From the NCBI GenBank assembly GCA_018287875.1, contig JAGVVL010000023.1, forward strand, positions 1-64,000: 64,000 bases of DNA, read 5' to 3'. How positions within the stretch are numbered: the stretch's first letter is position 1; each line of letters begins with the position of its first letter. This stretch comes from Nigrospora sphaerica (lineage: Eukaryota; Ascomycota; Sordariomycetes; Amphisphaeriales; Apiosporaceae). Under the pieces are notes generated by a model that was given only the letters and a program-made list of their open reading frames with translations, had not been told where the DNA came from and searched no databases. The translations under genes were made by a program, and so were the position numbers. Positions 32,510-45,600 of this stretch are shown here, piece after piece.

Positions 32510-33175
32510 TTATACTGCTCCTTCTCCGCAATTATATATCCCCGGGTAAGCGCGGCTTTGGCAAGACCTATCGCCGACCTCCTTGGCCTTGGACATGCTG
32601 GATCTGAGAATAGCCCTGATCCATTCTAGAGTCTCGGTAGTGATGACCAAACCAGTAGCGATGAGGGCCTTGCCACAGGCAACGATACCCTCACCACCAA
32701 CCTCCTTGTACTCAGAGCTGTAGACACTGCAAACATGTGTTGTTGTCTCCTTGCCCTTGGCAACAGAATAAAAGACAATTTCCTTGCCGTTGCCGTAGAG
32801 CTCGACAGTGAGTTGCTTTGGTATTGGTAGACGCCCGTCAACCTTGGAAAGAGCTCCGGCACCTAAGATGTCGACCTTCTTGATGTACAGCGAGACATAC
32901 TGGTACGGTCGAGAAATCAAAGGCACGACGGGCTTTGCGAAGGTCTGGAATGCCTTTTTCCCCAAATCATCGACTTCTTGCCGTAAGGGCTGTTCTTGAA
33001 GTGTTTCAGGGCAACATTGACTATAGGGTAGTTGAATATATGCTATGGCAGCGCAAGACAAATAGCAGTACTGATCAGTCGCCGTACGATACACAGCATG
33101 CACAGACGTGACTAGGATGCTTACCTGGAGAGTGGCCGAGGACGAGTGCACCTCAGGCTTGAATTGGGTAGGCAT
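32510..33175 (-). pseudogene. CAP20/perilipin-like lipid-droplet protein, one intron, frameshifted
   Basis: The family coats fungal lipid droplets and is known from Colletotrichum CAP20 and Metarhizium MPL1, where it affects appressorium turgor and lipid storage. Exon 1 (33175-33125) starts MPTQFKPEVHSSSATLQ. An 82-bp intron follows (33124-33043, GTAAGC...TAG). Exon 2 continues HIFNYPIVNVALKHFKNSPY, then GKKS. A one-base loss near 32970 changes frame, after which conservation resumes: LGKKAFQTFAKPVVPLISRP, YIKKVDILGAGALSKVD, CGKALIATGLVITTETLEWI. The open frame ends at 32510 in sequence that no longer looks family-like, so a second indel near 32590 is possible. The total of about 200 residues suits the family. 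Confidence 0.75.
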
Positions 33176-35656
33176 TTTGCAGAGGTCGTATAGGGAGGTC
33201 GGAGTTACTGCTGTGGTGGGCTGGAATGTCACGGCACGTCAACACCATCTTCAAGACTGGCGGCTCAGGAAAGGAAAGCCGTGATGCCAGGCGCAACCAA
33301 CAGCGGTGGCATGTGGTGGACTCACATAACGTCGGGCGCAAGGACGACGGCGACTCGGGCGCTGCCGAGGCGACAGAAGAGGTGGTGATGGGCGAGAAAC
33401 CACAGTGTTAGGAGGAGAGGGGAAGAAAGGAGGGGCCGAGAGGAGCGGGGACAGGAGGATGAATGGATGATCTAAGAACCGGAAACTAAGCAGGTGAGGT
33501 TAGGTTCACGAGAGAAAAACCTTTGGTAATAAAGTTGGGACGAGCTCTAACCCCTCGGAGGGGAGCACAGCATCATGCAACTAATAAAGGCTTCATAATC
33601 CCAGCCTGGAGGGCCAGTGGCGGCCGTCCGCGTATTGTCGCTGCCCGTGATAGGCACGACCAGGACAACAGGGCAAGTCTGGGCTGCATGGTAGATCCTA
33701 AGCTCAATTTCACATCGGGCGCAAACACTCGTCGCATTCATCTGGCCCCCATACGCCTACGAGTTGCATGTACTTCTCCATTGCTGTTTCGCCACGCCTC
33801 ACCCTGTCTGAGCCGTGCCGTCCGTAACTTCCCGCCAATCGTTCTCTGCCCCTGCCTGCCCTGACTGGTAGCCCAGCCGACCGGCCCAGTCTTGATTATG
33901 TTAGAGCACCATATCGAGCAACCGCGGAGGGATGCGCCATCAACCGATTCACTGCAGCATTCCTGCATCACGATCTAGGCCTGCTTCGTGTTTCTCTGCT
34001 CGCTGGCTGTTCAGGGTGCCAAGGCCCAAGCCTGATGTTGGCGTCCATCAGGGGGTAAGTCCTTTACTATTTACAAGGCGAAGGCTTCCATGCGGGAATT
34101 GCAAAACGATACGATGTGATCGCATGATTGTTAAGCGCCGAGGAAAGTAATAAGGGTGCGATCGGCCGCTTGACAAATCTCGAATCGGCCAGAAAGTTGA
34201 CCAAACCATGTTTTGGACGGGTGCATACCTTGGCGGTTGGTACCTTTTTATCGCTCTTTGAGTAGAATAGCTAACAAGATAAGTACATATCTACAGTTAG
34301 CGAACCCACACGTAACACTTTAATGCATCTGTTGAACTCTCACGCTAATGGTATGTGTTGAAGACCATAACCCTTCCAGAGCCAACTCTGGTCAGCGGAG
34401 CTTCCACAGATGCGGGGTCTCACATCCTGCAGGGACAGCAGGTGCAGACGCAGCAGGAACTCATCAGCGTGCTCGAGTGGCCGAGGGCTGTGGACAACCC
34501 GATTGCTGGGCTTCCGCCCGTAGAGAGATCACGCGGCCGTGTAGCTCCGAGCACCCGAGCCTTGCGCACACGACGACTGCCGCGATCCCCCGAGGCGATA
34601 CCCGGTCAACTGATAGGGTTGGGGGAGACGGCAGAGATACGTCGCTCCATGAAGACTCAAGACGAGAGTGACGGCAGAGATTCTGCGAGGAACAACCAAA
34701 CCGCATGATCCGATATGCTACAGGGTAGGCGGAGGCTGGTAGATGGTGTCGGAAGAGCAACCACAGGCTTTCATCTGCCAGTTGGGTTAGTTAGTGATTC
34801 AAGCGCACCGTAGCTTCACGAGGTATGGTGGAAACCTTGCCCAAAGCCAGTAGAGTAACCGATGAGCTACAGTACCCCGCAATAGCTCTCAACGAGGTCC
34901 ACCCAGCTTGTGCGGCTCGCGAGTCCAAACGCGCTAATTCTGAAATTCCCAGCATTACACCGTGTTGGCAATTCCAATTGTCGTCGACCCAACTCTGCGG
35001 TCTACACATTGGCAGGAATTTAGCTTGAGATATGTACCCAGACGATTCTAAGTAGCCAGGCGAGGAGATACCTATGAGTATACTATTAGAATACGCTGCT
35101 AGTACTGACCGCAACATCAGCGGCCTTGAGAGAGGCAGGTCTGAGCATGGGAAACTGCAGGAACACGGTGGACGTACCTGGACATGTAAATAGATATCTA
35201 TGCCTACCATATTGAATATACTCCGTAGGCCGCCCACATTCGGCACGCGTGCCTGGCCGGGGCCAACTCACATGCGGTACGGATAGCCCTTGTGCCCGTC
35301 TTCGTTCGATGATGGGCACCTGTAGGCACTGCCATGTGATTAGGCCGCGTTGCGCTGCCTGCTTCTGTACCTCCGATGCTGTACCTTCAGGACCGGCCGG
35401 GCAGGGCACCCAAAATGTGGTGGTGGCAGTGGTCCCTTGGGGAGCCAGAGCCACTATTATGTCCACACCCCGCCATATCTTCTCACGTTCCTCACGTCTG
35501 TCAACGTCCCGCCAAAGCCCTTGGGTTGAATAAACACCTAGGTGCGGCCTCCCATTCCATCCGTTCGACCTGTCCAGCTCCACGCCTCCCTCCTGGCATC
35601 CCGTTTCCTCCATCACCACCACGATCTGTATCTCCATCCCTCGTCCACCCACCACT
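33176..35656. other. Shared 5' region between two inward-reading genes; no gene
   Basis: The CAP20-like gene reads left and the desaturase reads right, so this 2.5-kb gap holds both promoters. An open frame at 34355-34708 is not recognised. The last 120 bp before 35657 are pyrimidine-rich, typical of a highly expressed fungal 5' leader. Confidence 0.45.
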
Positions 35657-37234
35657 ATGGCAGCCTTAATGACCGTGGACAACGTTGCTCCAGACTTCCC
35701 CGATGACACCAGAGACTACAAGCCCCTGAGTACCACTAAGCAGGTCGACATGAAGAAGCCGCACATCACCGAGCTGTCCATAAACTGGAGCAACTGGTAC
35801 AAACACGTTAGCTGGCTCAATGTCTACTTCATCCTGGTTGTGCCCTTCATGGGTTGCGTAGCCGCCTACTTCACGCCCTTCTGCTTTTACACAGCCCTGT
35901 TTGCTGTCATCTACTACTTCAACACAGGTCTTGGTATCACGGCTGGTACGTGCTCGCCCCTCTTCCGTCTACCCGCCGCATCTCCCTGACCCCTTCGCAG
36001 GATACCATCGTCTCTGGTCCCATTCGTCGTACAAGGCAACCCTGCCTCTGAAGATTTACCTCGCTGCTGTGGGTTCTGGTGCAGTGGAGGGCTCCATCCG
36101 CTGGCGGTCCCGTGGACATCGCGCTCACCACCGATACACCGATACTGAGAAAGACCCATACTCGGTGCGCAAGGGTCTGCTCTACTCCCACATTGGCTGG
36201 AGGGTCATGAAGCAGAACCCTAAACGCATTGGCCGTGCCGATATCACCGACCTCAATGACGATCCCGTAGTTGTCTGGCAGCACATTCACCACATCAAGT
36301 GCGTCCTCGCCATGGGCCTAACATTCCCTACCCTGATTTGCGGTCTTGGCTGGGGCGACTGGTCTGGGGGCTTCATCTACGCCGGCATCCTACGAATATT
36401 TTTTGTCCAGCAGGCCACCTTCTGCGTCAACTCACTGGCCTACTGGCTTGGCGATCAGCCTTTCGACGACCGAAACTCGCCCCGTGACCACGTCATTACG
36501 GCTCTGGTCACGCTCGGCGAGGGTTATCACAACTTCCACCACGAATTTCTCTCAGACTACCGCAACGCCATCCAGTGGTGGCAGTATGATCCCACCAAGT
36601 GGTCCATCTGGGTATGGAAGCATATGGGCCTTGCCTACGACCTAAAGGAATTCCGCCAGAACGAGGTCGAGAAGGGCCGCGTACAGCAGTTGCAGAAAAA
36701 ACTTAACCAGAAGCGGGCTATGCTCGACTGGGGTACCCCCTGGAGCAACTGCCCATCGCCAGCTGGGATGATTTTGTTGCCCAGTCGAAGGACGGCAAGG
36801 CCCTTGTTGCCGTAGCCGGTGTCGTTCATGATGTTACGGACTTTGTCAAGGACCACCCTGGCGGCAAGGCTCTCATCTCGTCCGCTATCGGCAAGGATGC
36901 CACGGCGATCTTCAACGGCGGTGTCTATAACCACTCTAACGCTGCCCACAACCTATTATCAACCATGCGGGTCGGTGTCCTGCGAGGCGGCTGTGAAGTT
37001 GAGATCTGGATGCAGACACAATTGAATAACAAGGGCGTTTCGGTACGAAATATATCCGCAATCACCAGACAGATCAATGCAGAACGCTGCGCCTGCGTAG
37101 TAGATGATGGCACCATCTCGGCGTCGCTTTCGTTGGGATACACTGCCACAAATGCCACTATAACCCAAGCTCGAGTTCTTGCCTTAATTTCTCACTTCTG
37201 GCCAACTACAAAAAGATGGTGTCTCATGGTCTGA
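35657..37234 (+). pseudogene. Stearoyl-CoA delta-9 desaturase with C-terminal cytochrome b5, one intron, frameshifted
   Basis: This ER enzyme introduces the first double bond into stearoyl- and palmitoyl-CoA. Exon 1 (35657-35945) carries the first membrane helices; a 55-bp intron follows (35946-36000). Exon 2 has the three histidine boxes [15 protein letters not shown] and [11 protein letters not shown], and [20 protein letters not shown]. Near 36738 one C is missing from a C-run (ggtacccccTGG); in the next frame the cytochrome b5 domain is complete, with heme ligands in DHPGGKAL and YNHSNAAHN, up to [16 protein letters not shown] and a stop at 37234. As read, the first frame ends at 36815 and loses the b5 domain that supplies electrons. 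Usually invariant neighbours differ: HRLWSH rather than [15 protein letters not shown] rather than WSRDHRAHH, and HEFL rather than HEFP. It is probably a diverged extra copy. Confidence 0.85.
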
Positions 37235-39629
37235 CGATGGCGGCTCCTCAGAGTTTAAGGTCCGTTGGTGTTTGAACAAGGGCTTGTAGTTGAAATCGAC
37301 GGCGGGTGAATTCGAAATTGGTTGATAAAGCTTGGGAGCATTCCAAATGATGCCAAGTGCGGCAGAGTGACAGCTTGGATTACCCAATTGGCTTGGGTTC
37401 CCATCGCTGTTCTCGTTTTCCGTCTCTTCTATAAGCCTTTGCATCGCTCCATGCGTGTTCCCGCTCAGAAGCCGCAGAGTTTGTGTGACATTAGAACCTC
37501 CCGATTACCCATTGCGTGAGCCAGTCATCCTCAAAGTCGACATGCACCGCCAGAGAGATACACAAAACCGATGTACATCATCGACTTGGTAGGCATTGAA
37601 CGCTGGGATTATGGAGGGTTCGCGACGCTAACCCGAGCTCGCCATCCGCTTCCGTGTTCGACGTGGCCCGAGCGCATTCATCATTGGGGTCCCCAAACCC
37701 GGCATCCCCCACTCTGCTCTGAATAGTCACCCCTCTGGTACAGGCACGGTGTGTTTTGACGGACTTCTCCAACCTTGGGGGCCTTACGAGAGGTCTCTGC
37801 AGCTCCAGAAAGCTATACGTGCTTGGGAACGAGCTTGCGGTACGTGACAACAAGGCTCAAGGGGCGACAAACTTGAAGCCAGCCTGAAGCTGATGTGAGC
37901 CTCGTGGCCGGCGACCCGCCTACCAGGAGACTGATACGCCGCCCGACACCACAACACAGCGGGTCCCCCAAAATATGGGTTTTCACATTGGCTCAGGAAG
38001 GGCCTCAAATTTGATGTGACTACCTAAGAACAGCGACCACATGTATAGCTAAGCAGCGCGACCTTAAATCGGAGGCGCCTAACGACAGGCATACCTTCGC
38101 CGGTGCAAGGCGGCTTACTAGGGTGGCCTGGCCTAGCACGGTATGCGAGATGCGTTTTGGATGCACCGAGGGGCCCTTGGTGGCCACACCTTGCACGCAC
38201 GGCGGCCTCGTTTCTGACTAAACGACGTACGCCCAAGGCACGCGGCGGAACGAGCAGAAACGAGAGGGGTGCACGAGACGGAGTTGACTGCCAGGGCGTC
38301 TCCGGCGGCGAAGACACCAGCTTACGCTCCTATTTAATTCCATGTACCCGTGGCTGGGGTTCCCAGGACCATGCAACGATCCCGATGATGCAAACCTGGC
38401 CTACCGGCCTCCGGCTCCCTGGCGCTAGCGATCGCCAGCGTGCCACACCGACGGACCGACAGTCTTGCAGTCATACGCTTATCTCCTCTCTGCCAAGCCA
38501 TGCTGGAATGAGGGGAGGTGGAGACCCTGTGCTAACATGAAAGGTTAGACATCTTGTTCCAAGATTTAGAGGCCACTGCAGCATCTAAAAAGCGGTTTAG
38601 GGAAGTACGGTGGTTGTTGTGTTCGTCTGCAGGACTTTCCGGCCTGGGGAGTCCCGCGGCGACTCCTACCCGCTCCGTCTCGGCCGTCGGCATCAGGCTC
38701 GTCCGGTGCTGACCATCCGACGTGCCGACCGAGGGCCTAACGGTATATGATGAGGAGCTCGACGGGATAGGCCCTGTGCCTATTCGAGCAAGTGTCCCAC
38801 AGTGCCAACCCGACGCGCGCCCATGCACCGGGCCTGCGACCGCCTGGGGACTGGGGGCGACCAACGGGCACCGCCGTCCAGAGGAGGGGACTGGAAGTTA
38901 TTTCCGGTGCCCGGTTGAGCAGTCGGGGCTTTGGGTCGGCATCGTTCGTGAGATACGGCAGTATTCATCTTCGTGCGGACAGGTGGCTGTGAAGCGTGTG
39001 CTGCTCACAGGCATCGGCCATCGACGTGTTCAGCGACCGATGTGTACCCTATCTTCGCGGTTCTGTGTCGTAATATCTACAATGTCGAGGGGCTCGGGCC
39101 CCTCCTCGGTCGGTACGATGGGTTTGCCCGGCTCGCTGGGCCATGCCCGCACGAAACCGGCACAGGCCGAGGACATACTTCATTGAATAGTGGTTTGGGA
39201 GGCAGTGCGGTCGTCGACACGGGATGAGCAGCTTGGAGCATCTGTGTTCCCGGTCGCCATGGGGAAGAAAAACACGGAAATCGAGGTATCGAGTAGGAGT
39301 TGACTAGGGACCACGAGATGGGACGGGTGGATGGACGCTGGTACAAGGGCCTGGATCGACCCTTTGTCAAGGCGACATATTGAGAGGGTGGGAGGCGCGT
39401 CACAACCAGCTGGAGCTTTCGACTTCCTACAGTGCTGTGTCAGGTTTCAACGCAGGTTGTGTAACCTTTGCCTTGCGCATTCGGCACTGCTGTTCGTATT
39501 CCATACGGAACGGCTCGTGGTTCGGGGGATTGGAAGACAGCCTGCCATCGCCACGAGATGGCAATCCAGACTGCCTTGATTCCCAGCCAATCACAGCAGG
39601 GAGCACGAACCAGTAGGTCGAATGACCGA
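37235..39629. other. No gene recognised
   Basis: The stretch becomes GC-rich from about 38.0 kb. Overlapping open frames exist on both strands, as expected at this composition, without recognisable motifs. Confidence 0.4.
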
Positions 39630-39850
39630 GAAGAGGCATGCCGGCGCACGCCCGCAGACCACGGTCCCTGGCGCGACTAGAGCACCTCAACCAAAGAGTG
39701 TCCGTCAGGGCGGCCTGCGACGGATGCCACCGCAAGCAAGCGAAGCCAGTCGCAGGACCGGCTGTCCGCTGTCGACTGGCTACAGCCGACGAACCCGGTT
39801 TGCCGTGCGCCGGCTGGCGACCGCTCTGCCGGGCGTGGCACCCGGGCTCA
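39630..39850 (+). pseudogene. Possible Zn2Cys6 regulator remnant
   Basis: The peptide ACDGCHRKQAK followed by RCRLATADEPGLPC resembles the first and last parts of a Zn2Cys6 cluster (C-x2-C ... C ... C). Two of the six expected cysteines are absent, including the one after QAK, where Pro stands. No downstream fungal transcription-factor domain was found. The call rests on a short motif and could be chance in GC-rich sequence. Confidence 0.3.
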
Positions 39851-42234
39851 CGCACGTACATCTACGACGCCTGGTTGGGGGACACGCCCAGCCGAGCCCA
39901 CAAGAGCCAAGGTCCAAGGGCCATGTCTTTGGCACACATAGACCGATGCCGTCCGGCATTGGGAGACCCGACAGCTCAACCTCGAGAAGTGGACCAGTGG
40001 CCAGCAGCCGTGACGAGACCCAACAAACGCGCTGGTCGTGCTTTTGGCCTGCGATGCCAAAAGGTCGCGTCTGGGCTAGCACGTAACGTTACGCGCGCGA
40101 AGACAACACCAGTCCTCTATAAAGTGGATCGGACAGCTGCTAAGCTGGCGAGCTCGTCCCTGTCTTCGGATCCAAGCGATGCCGTCTGGGTGGTGCGACG
40201 TCGGCGGCTCCGGGCTGGGACGGGGTGGGGACGACGGCGGTTCCTCAGCCGTGGACGTGGTGAGTCAGATCGAAAGGAGGGCCGCTTCGACCGTTCGGTT
40301 GGTTCACTTCGCCTAGAAAATTGGGGGGGGGGGGGGCAGCATGGATGATACAGGAGTAGATTATGGTTGCCTTCGACCCGCGATTGAATCGCCCGGGACG
40401 TCATCTCCCATTCGCCGCGTCGACATCCGTACGCCTCCTGCCCAGCTGGTGGCTTCCGCGTTACGCCAGGATTAACCCGTTCGCCATAAAAACGCCGGCA
40501 TGGCCAGGCTCGCCGGAGAACCTACAAAGTCCCTAGGCTCGTCTCACCAGCCGTAGAGTAGGGGACCGGGGTAAGCGGGGCCTAACAGGAGCTCGAAATG
40601 GCGAGGTTTCCTGGCATGGCGAGGCAACCCGGACGAAGAGAGCGGTTCACCCACGGGTCAGTGGAACCCCGCGGAAGAGCACGCGAAATGGGCGCGCTAG
40701 GCCGCGACTTCCAGGTCCAGCAGGACCAGCTTAGCTGTAACGTCCAGAGGACTTCAATCGTTACCACACTCTGCTCCCGTTCCACACTCCGCCCCGTTTC
40801 CTATTCCCAGCCTGGAGTCCTTCCCGCGGCCCCCTGCGGCAACGTCGGTACTTCTTCGCCGTCGCCGCCTCCGACGTCGTCGCCCTGCGCTCCGCCGTGG
40901 GACTCGAGATGAAAAGTCTACTCTCGTCCGTACGACGGCCGGCGCGCCTCCCGAATGGCCACCGGCAGTTCGATACCATCGGACAGGACGCGGCCATCTT
41001 GGTTGCGAGAGAAGCACAGCATGTCCGGCAGGGCGACGCGGGCCAACAAGGTGCGCGCTGGCCGGCGAAACAAGTCTCGGAGGTGCGCTGCACGTCCGTC
41101 AAGAAAGAGGGCGGACTTATCGAGCCCTATAGCGCCACAATAGGACGGAGGCGTTCCCATACTCGTTCGGTCTGAGGCAGGTATACTCTCTTCGCACACA
41201 AAGCCCACTACGCGGCCGGCTGGGCAGGAAGGAGGCGTCTGCCAAGTACTGGCGATTCACGATGGGCCGGCCGTGGGACGACTTTCCTCAGTTCGTTACG
41301 GAGCTGCTTGTGGGTAGGCGCACAGCCCCGTGTGCGTTCGTGAGTTGGTTGCTTCGCCCCATGGAGCATGGACTCTCTCAGCCTGTCTCTCCCTGGCGCC
41401 AAAACGAAAGGTTCGTCATTTCCAGTCACCCCAGCGGCGCCTCTCGAAGAACCCGGACAGCCAGCCACTTCGATGACACAGACGGGCCACCTCCTGCGGA
41501 GAGGCCGCCTGAAGGGGTGCGTCCTCAACGGCATGGGCGTCGATGCATAGTTCGATGGCGCTGCGCACTCATCGCCCCACGGCGGGCAAGGCCTCGTGTG
41601 TCTGTATCGCCTACGGCAGTCGCCGTTCTGCCGAGGCCCCCAATGCTGGCGAGTGCGCGGGCTCTTGGAACCCGCTGCCGCACATGCCATTAATAGGGCC
41701 ACCGTTGCGATACTGCGTCCGAGGTGAAGTGAATATCGCCCCGAGGCACAATCCTCAGGCACACACTTCGTACTTGAAAATGACGGTGGCCCCTACGTGA
41801 CCTGTCCTCGGACCCAGACCCCACCCCGTTGTCCAGCTTTTCGATGCCATCGTTCAGCCTGTGGCTGTTGGTGGCAAAGCAACGTCTGGAAATGGCCGCG
41901 CCTGCTGCCGTGGCGGGTCCCATCCACCGGGCCGCGAGGGCGTAGGACATTGGGGCAGCATTCCTCGACGATCGCCAAGCCTCCCAAGCCAAGCAGGCAG
42001 CGCGGCGTGCGGTATCAGACAGCCCGATCACCGGCTCCCCCACGCAGCCGATGGTGAGGTCCGTCGCTTGGCGGCCGTAGCATCTGCCCTGCTGACCCTG
42101 CCGTTTTGGTTTCTCGGCTCTGCGGGCACCAACGTATCGTAAAGACCACCACGTGTCCTCATGATCGGATGGTCCCTGGCAGACGTGCTCGAGACGGGCT
42201 CGGTCTTGGACCCCCGACACCGTTCTTCCCTTTC
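39851..42234. other. No gene; GC-rich sequence with a 14-base poly-G
   Basis: A run of 14 G lies at 40323-40336. A 370-codon minus-strand frame (42802-41690) is basic and low in hydrophobic residues and looks like a composition artefact. Confidence 0.4.
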
Positions 42235-42630
42235 TCACCGGGGGCTTCGCCGTGTTCGGTCCACACCGTCGCTCCGTTCGGGCTCGTCCGCAGGCCCGGA
42301 AGGCGATATTTCCCCTCCGCCGGCGTCGACCTCGACAGGCCCCGCGGTCCACGGATTCGGTATGCGGGCGCGCCACAGCCGATCGATGCTTCTCATGCCC
42401 GCAATGCCGCCTGTCCCCGGGAACCCGCGGCCGATGGGCTGAAAGCCGGTATCGGGCTGGCTGCTGTACCGTACGAGCACCGCATGACTGTATGGGCACT
42501 TCTGCTCTTTGGCTCGGCCAGAGCACGCGAGCGTAGCAAATCCGGCCAATGCGCCCTCCGAAATCATACATACAGCCTCTCCGCTCGTGGTGATTCCGTA
42601 CTCTAGGCCGCACAGAATCGCGGAATACAA
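42235..42630 (-). pseudogene. Possible second kinase-like family remnant
   Basis: Minus-strand frame 42630-42235 contains GLEYGITTSGEAVCMI near its start, which resembles PEYNVITTGEAMVFLKM of the kinase-like gene at 32 kb. Nothing else in the frame is clearly homologous, and a kinase catalytic loop was not found nearby. Confidence 0.22.
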
Positions 42631-45600
42631 TCACCGCGTGCCGAATTTTCCCCTCGGGTTCGCGTGCGACTCGCTGGACGCGGCCGGCCCTGCTAAACAG
42701 CGCGGGGACAGCGCCACGGCGTCCTCCCTCGCCGGCCTCGTAGGTTGTCGCTTCACACCTTCTTCGTGCATGTTCCTCGGGCGAGCCCGCACGCGGGGCC
42801 ATGCCAGGGGTTGGTTTCGCAGGGTGTCTTTGGTTCGCCGGTGTCCGCCGCCTATCGTCCTGCCGCTAAACACGGGTCTGGTCCGGGCGAACCACGTGGG
42901 ATCGGGTCGGGATGGCTTGGGTGTGCCGAGTGGCGGCGGAGTGAGTACGCGGTCGAGCTCGTTCTCGGCAATATCGCTGATAGCGTCCAGGTGCTTCTCA
43001 CGACCCCTCCCCTCGCTTGGGGCAAGCGCGTCTTGGACAGGCTCCTGAAACGTGGTCGACCATGAACCGTGAGAGGCCTGCGACCTGGATGTGTTGGATG
43101 TAATCCACCTCGTTCTTGTCATGGTTCCGTTTTTCGAGCTACCGTCCTCCTGGTGCCACGTGGGAACCCAAACTCCCCGGTGTTGCGATGCAGCGAGTAG
43201 GTGCTACCGCTGACATTCTTCCGTCGGTCGACAAAGGTGGTCGAGGAAGCGGGGCGTGCCGGGTAACGTTTGACCCCGCCTTCGAGATCCCCATTTTCAC
43301 GTCTGGCTATTCCTGTCCGATCCGACTCGACGTTCGATGGCGGGTAGCCGACGGCCGACCGATCGGCAGTCAGGATGCGGGCCAGTAACGCATGGTCTCG
43401 CGACGATGGAAATACCTGCCTCGCCCATCATCCGCTACGCCAGGCGCCGGCCTCTGGGGCTGTCGGCATGTGCAACGTTCTCCTGGGGTTCGAGGTTGCC
43501 GTAGATGGGCATAACAGGGCCGGCTGTGGTATCTCGATCGCGGTCGGAGTCGGTGTGCGCGTCGCGTCCGGCGCCCAAGCCCTTGTCCAGGCCCGCGGCG
43601 CGCTGCGTAGTCGAGCCACCACGACGGGCTGCTCGTCGGCTGGTATGATCGGCTTCACGTGCGCGGAGGATCCTGTCAGCGGACGGCCGAAGTGCGAATT
43701 GTTTAAGAGCGCAAACCAGCCCGTCCGGTCGGTGCGGCCTGGCCTCGGGAACGATGCGCCGCCGTTTCTATGCTCGCGCGCGTGGGGGCGGTTTCCACCT
43801 ACTGGTGTGCCGGGGACGTCGCCTTGCGTCTTGTTCCAGACGCATAGAGCGCTCTCCTAGAACCTGTCCTGCTGTTTGCCGGGGCCATGGGTTCGCTCGG
43901 GCTGGCAGAACCCCGACGTTCGACGTCGGCACAGCATCCTTTGCGGCCGCCACTACGACTAGGAGTGCGCGTCGTCACGCATCATAAATCGGGGGTTGGG
44001 CGTTGGTCCTGTTGGGGTGTCGGTCCTGTCTGGGTGTCGGTCCCGTCTAGGCGTGGGTCCTGTCTAGGCGTTGGTCCTGCTAGGCGATCAGCCATAGGGC
44101 GGCAGGACGCGACGCGGTACGCCTCGCGCTGGTGCTTCAACGGATGGCCCCGCCCGCCTTCGGGCTCCGTCGTGGCCACGCCCCGGCGGGCGATGATACA
44201 CCCACCGCCGGCCTACTGCTCGGTATGCCCCCGAGGCTTCGTTCTCGGCGGCTTCTAGCGTCCCCGGGGCCCCTTGCCCGCTTGGACGGGCGATGCTGTC
44301 GTTCGGCCGGATAGGAATGGTACTACGTAACGTGTGTGAAGACGGTTAAGCTACGGGCAGACACCGCGCCGGGCTGGTCAGGTGGGGAATCCCTCTCTGC
44401 TCGAGTTCCGGCAAGCGACGCAGAACGCCCACCAAGCGCTTCTCTTCCACGCGACGCCTCGCTTCACAGAACCCAACTCACTGCCACCATCGGGTACAGC
44501 GTCTGCCGGTCTCTGGGCAGAACCTCGCTAGTGCTAACCGTCGCTCGGGCGCCACGGGGGCGCTTACAACTAAACAGAAACCGTCCCCTAACCACGCCCA
44601 CCAGAACGTCGACGCGCCGCCGACTCCTGGAGGGCCTCGAGGCATTCTGTCCTTCGCACTCCTGCCGCGCCGACACACGAGACATCCGTACCCCCGGGGC
44701 CTTCATCATCCGTCGACGAACGTACCACCCGAGACGCCCCGCCCCGTCTCTGTCGAGCCGTCTTCGATCGGCCTTGAAGCTTCTGCAGCGGCCTTCGTTC
44801 GCCGTAGGCGACGGGACCCAAAGAGCAGGAGGGCCTGGGGTTTCGTCCGGCGTCGAAACCCCGAACAACGAGAACGGATGGCGACTAAGACGCCTTAACA
44901 ACCGCGGCGCATCGATAAGGGGGTCATACGATCGATGACCATCCCCTGTAGGCTGGTCGGGGGCAGAGAAAGCATTCAAATCCAGAGGTAGCACGGTTCT
45001 CACATAGTCATTCGGGTGTTCTTCGACATTGCTAGGGAAGCGGTCATCGACGCGCCGGTATTCTACGACCAAGTACGCCTAATCAAGCGCACCCTGGCTG
45101 CATCCCGCTCCTCCCTCCGGTGCACACGGACGACGGTCATGGAATCGAGTACAGCCGCAACCTCTGGCATTACCATGGCTTTGTTGGAGCGGCTTCCGGA
45201 ACCACCGGAGCCACCGGCCGCGATCACCGGCACACGAATGTTTAAGAACGAAATCGAAGGCGGTCTCGTACCAGGCGGCGTTCCCGTAGGAGTGTATCGC
45301 TCTTTCGATAGATGGGCCGGGCCGCATAGCTATGCTTGCGTAACTCCTCGGCGAGCCGCCGGCCGAGCCTACGCCCACATGCGGTGCTCCTCCGATACCT
45401 CCCATCGCACAACGCTCGGTCCCGTGCCGGATCTGGACCCGTCTGTTTCATTTTTCGGGGGCAGCGGATGGCATGGACCGAACGACCGTGGTATAGCTCG
45501 GGCGCGTCTCAATACATGGGAGCGCATGGAGAGAAGAAAACGAGGTCTTGTTCCGATCGGTTCCCACGGGGGCGTGTAAGGCACCGTCTTCGTCGCTCAC

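Noticed and set aside
35086..35709. 207-codon minus-strand frame
   Set aside because: It is antisense to the desaturase leader and first exon and has no recognised domain.
36635..36949. Minus-strand frame over the cytochrome b5 region
   Set aside because: It is the antisense shadow of the desaturase.
41690..42802. 370-codon minus-strand frame
   Set aside because: It is Arg/Gly/Ala-rich with no hydrophobic core pattern; long random frames are expected in such GC-rich sequence.
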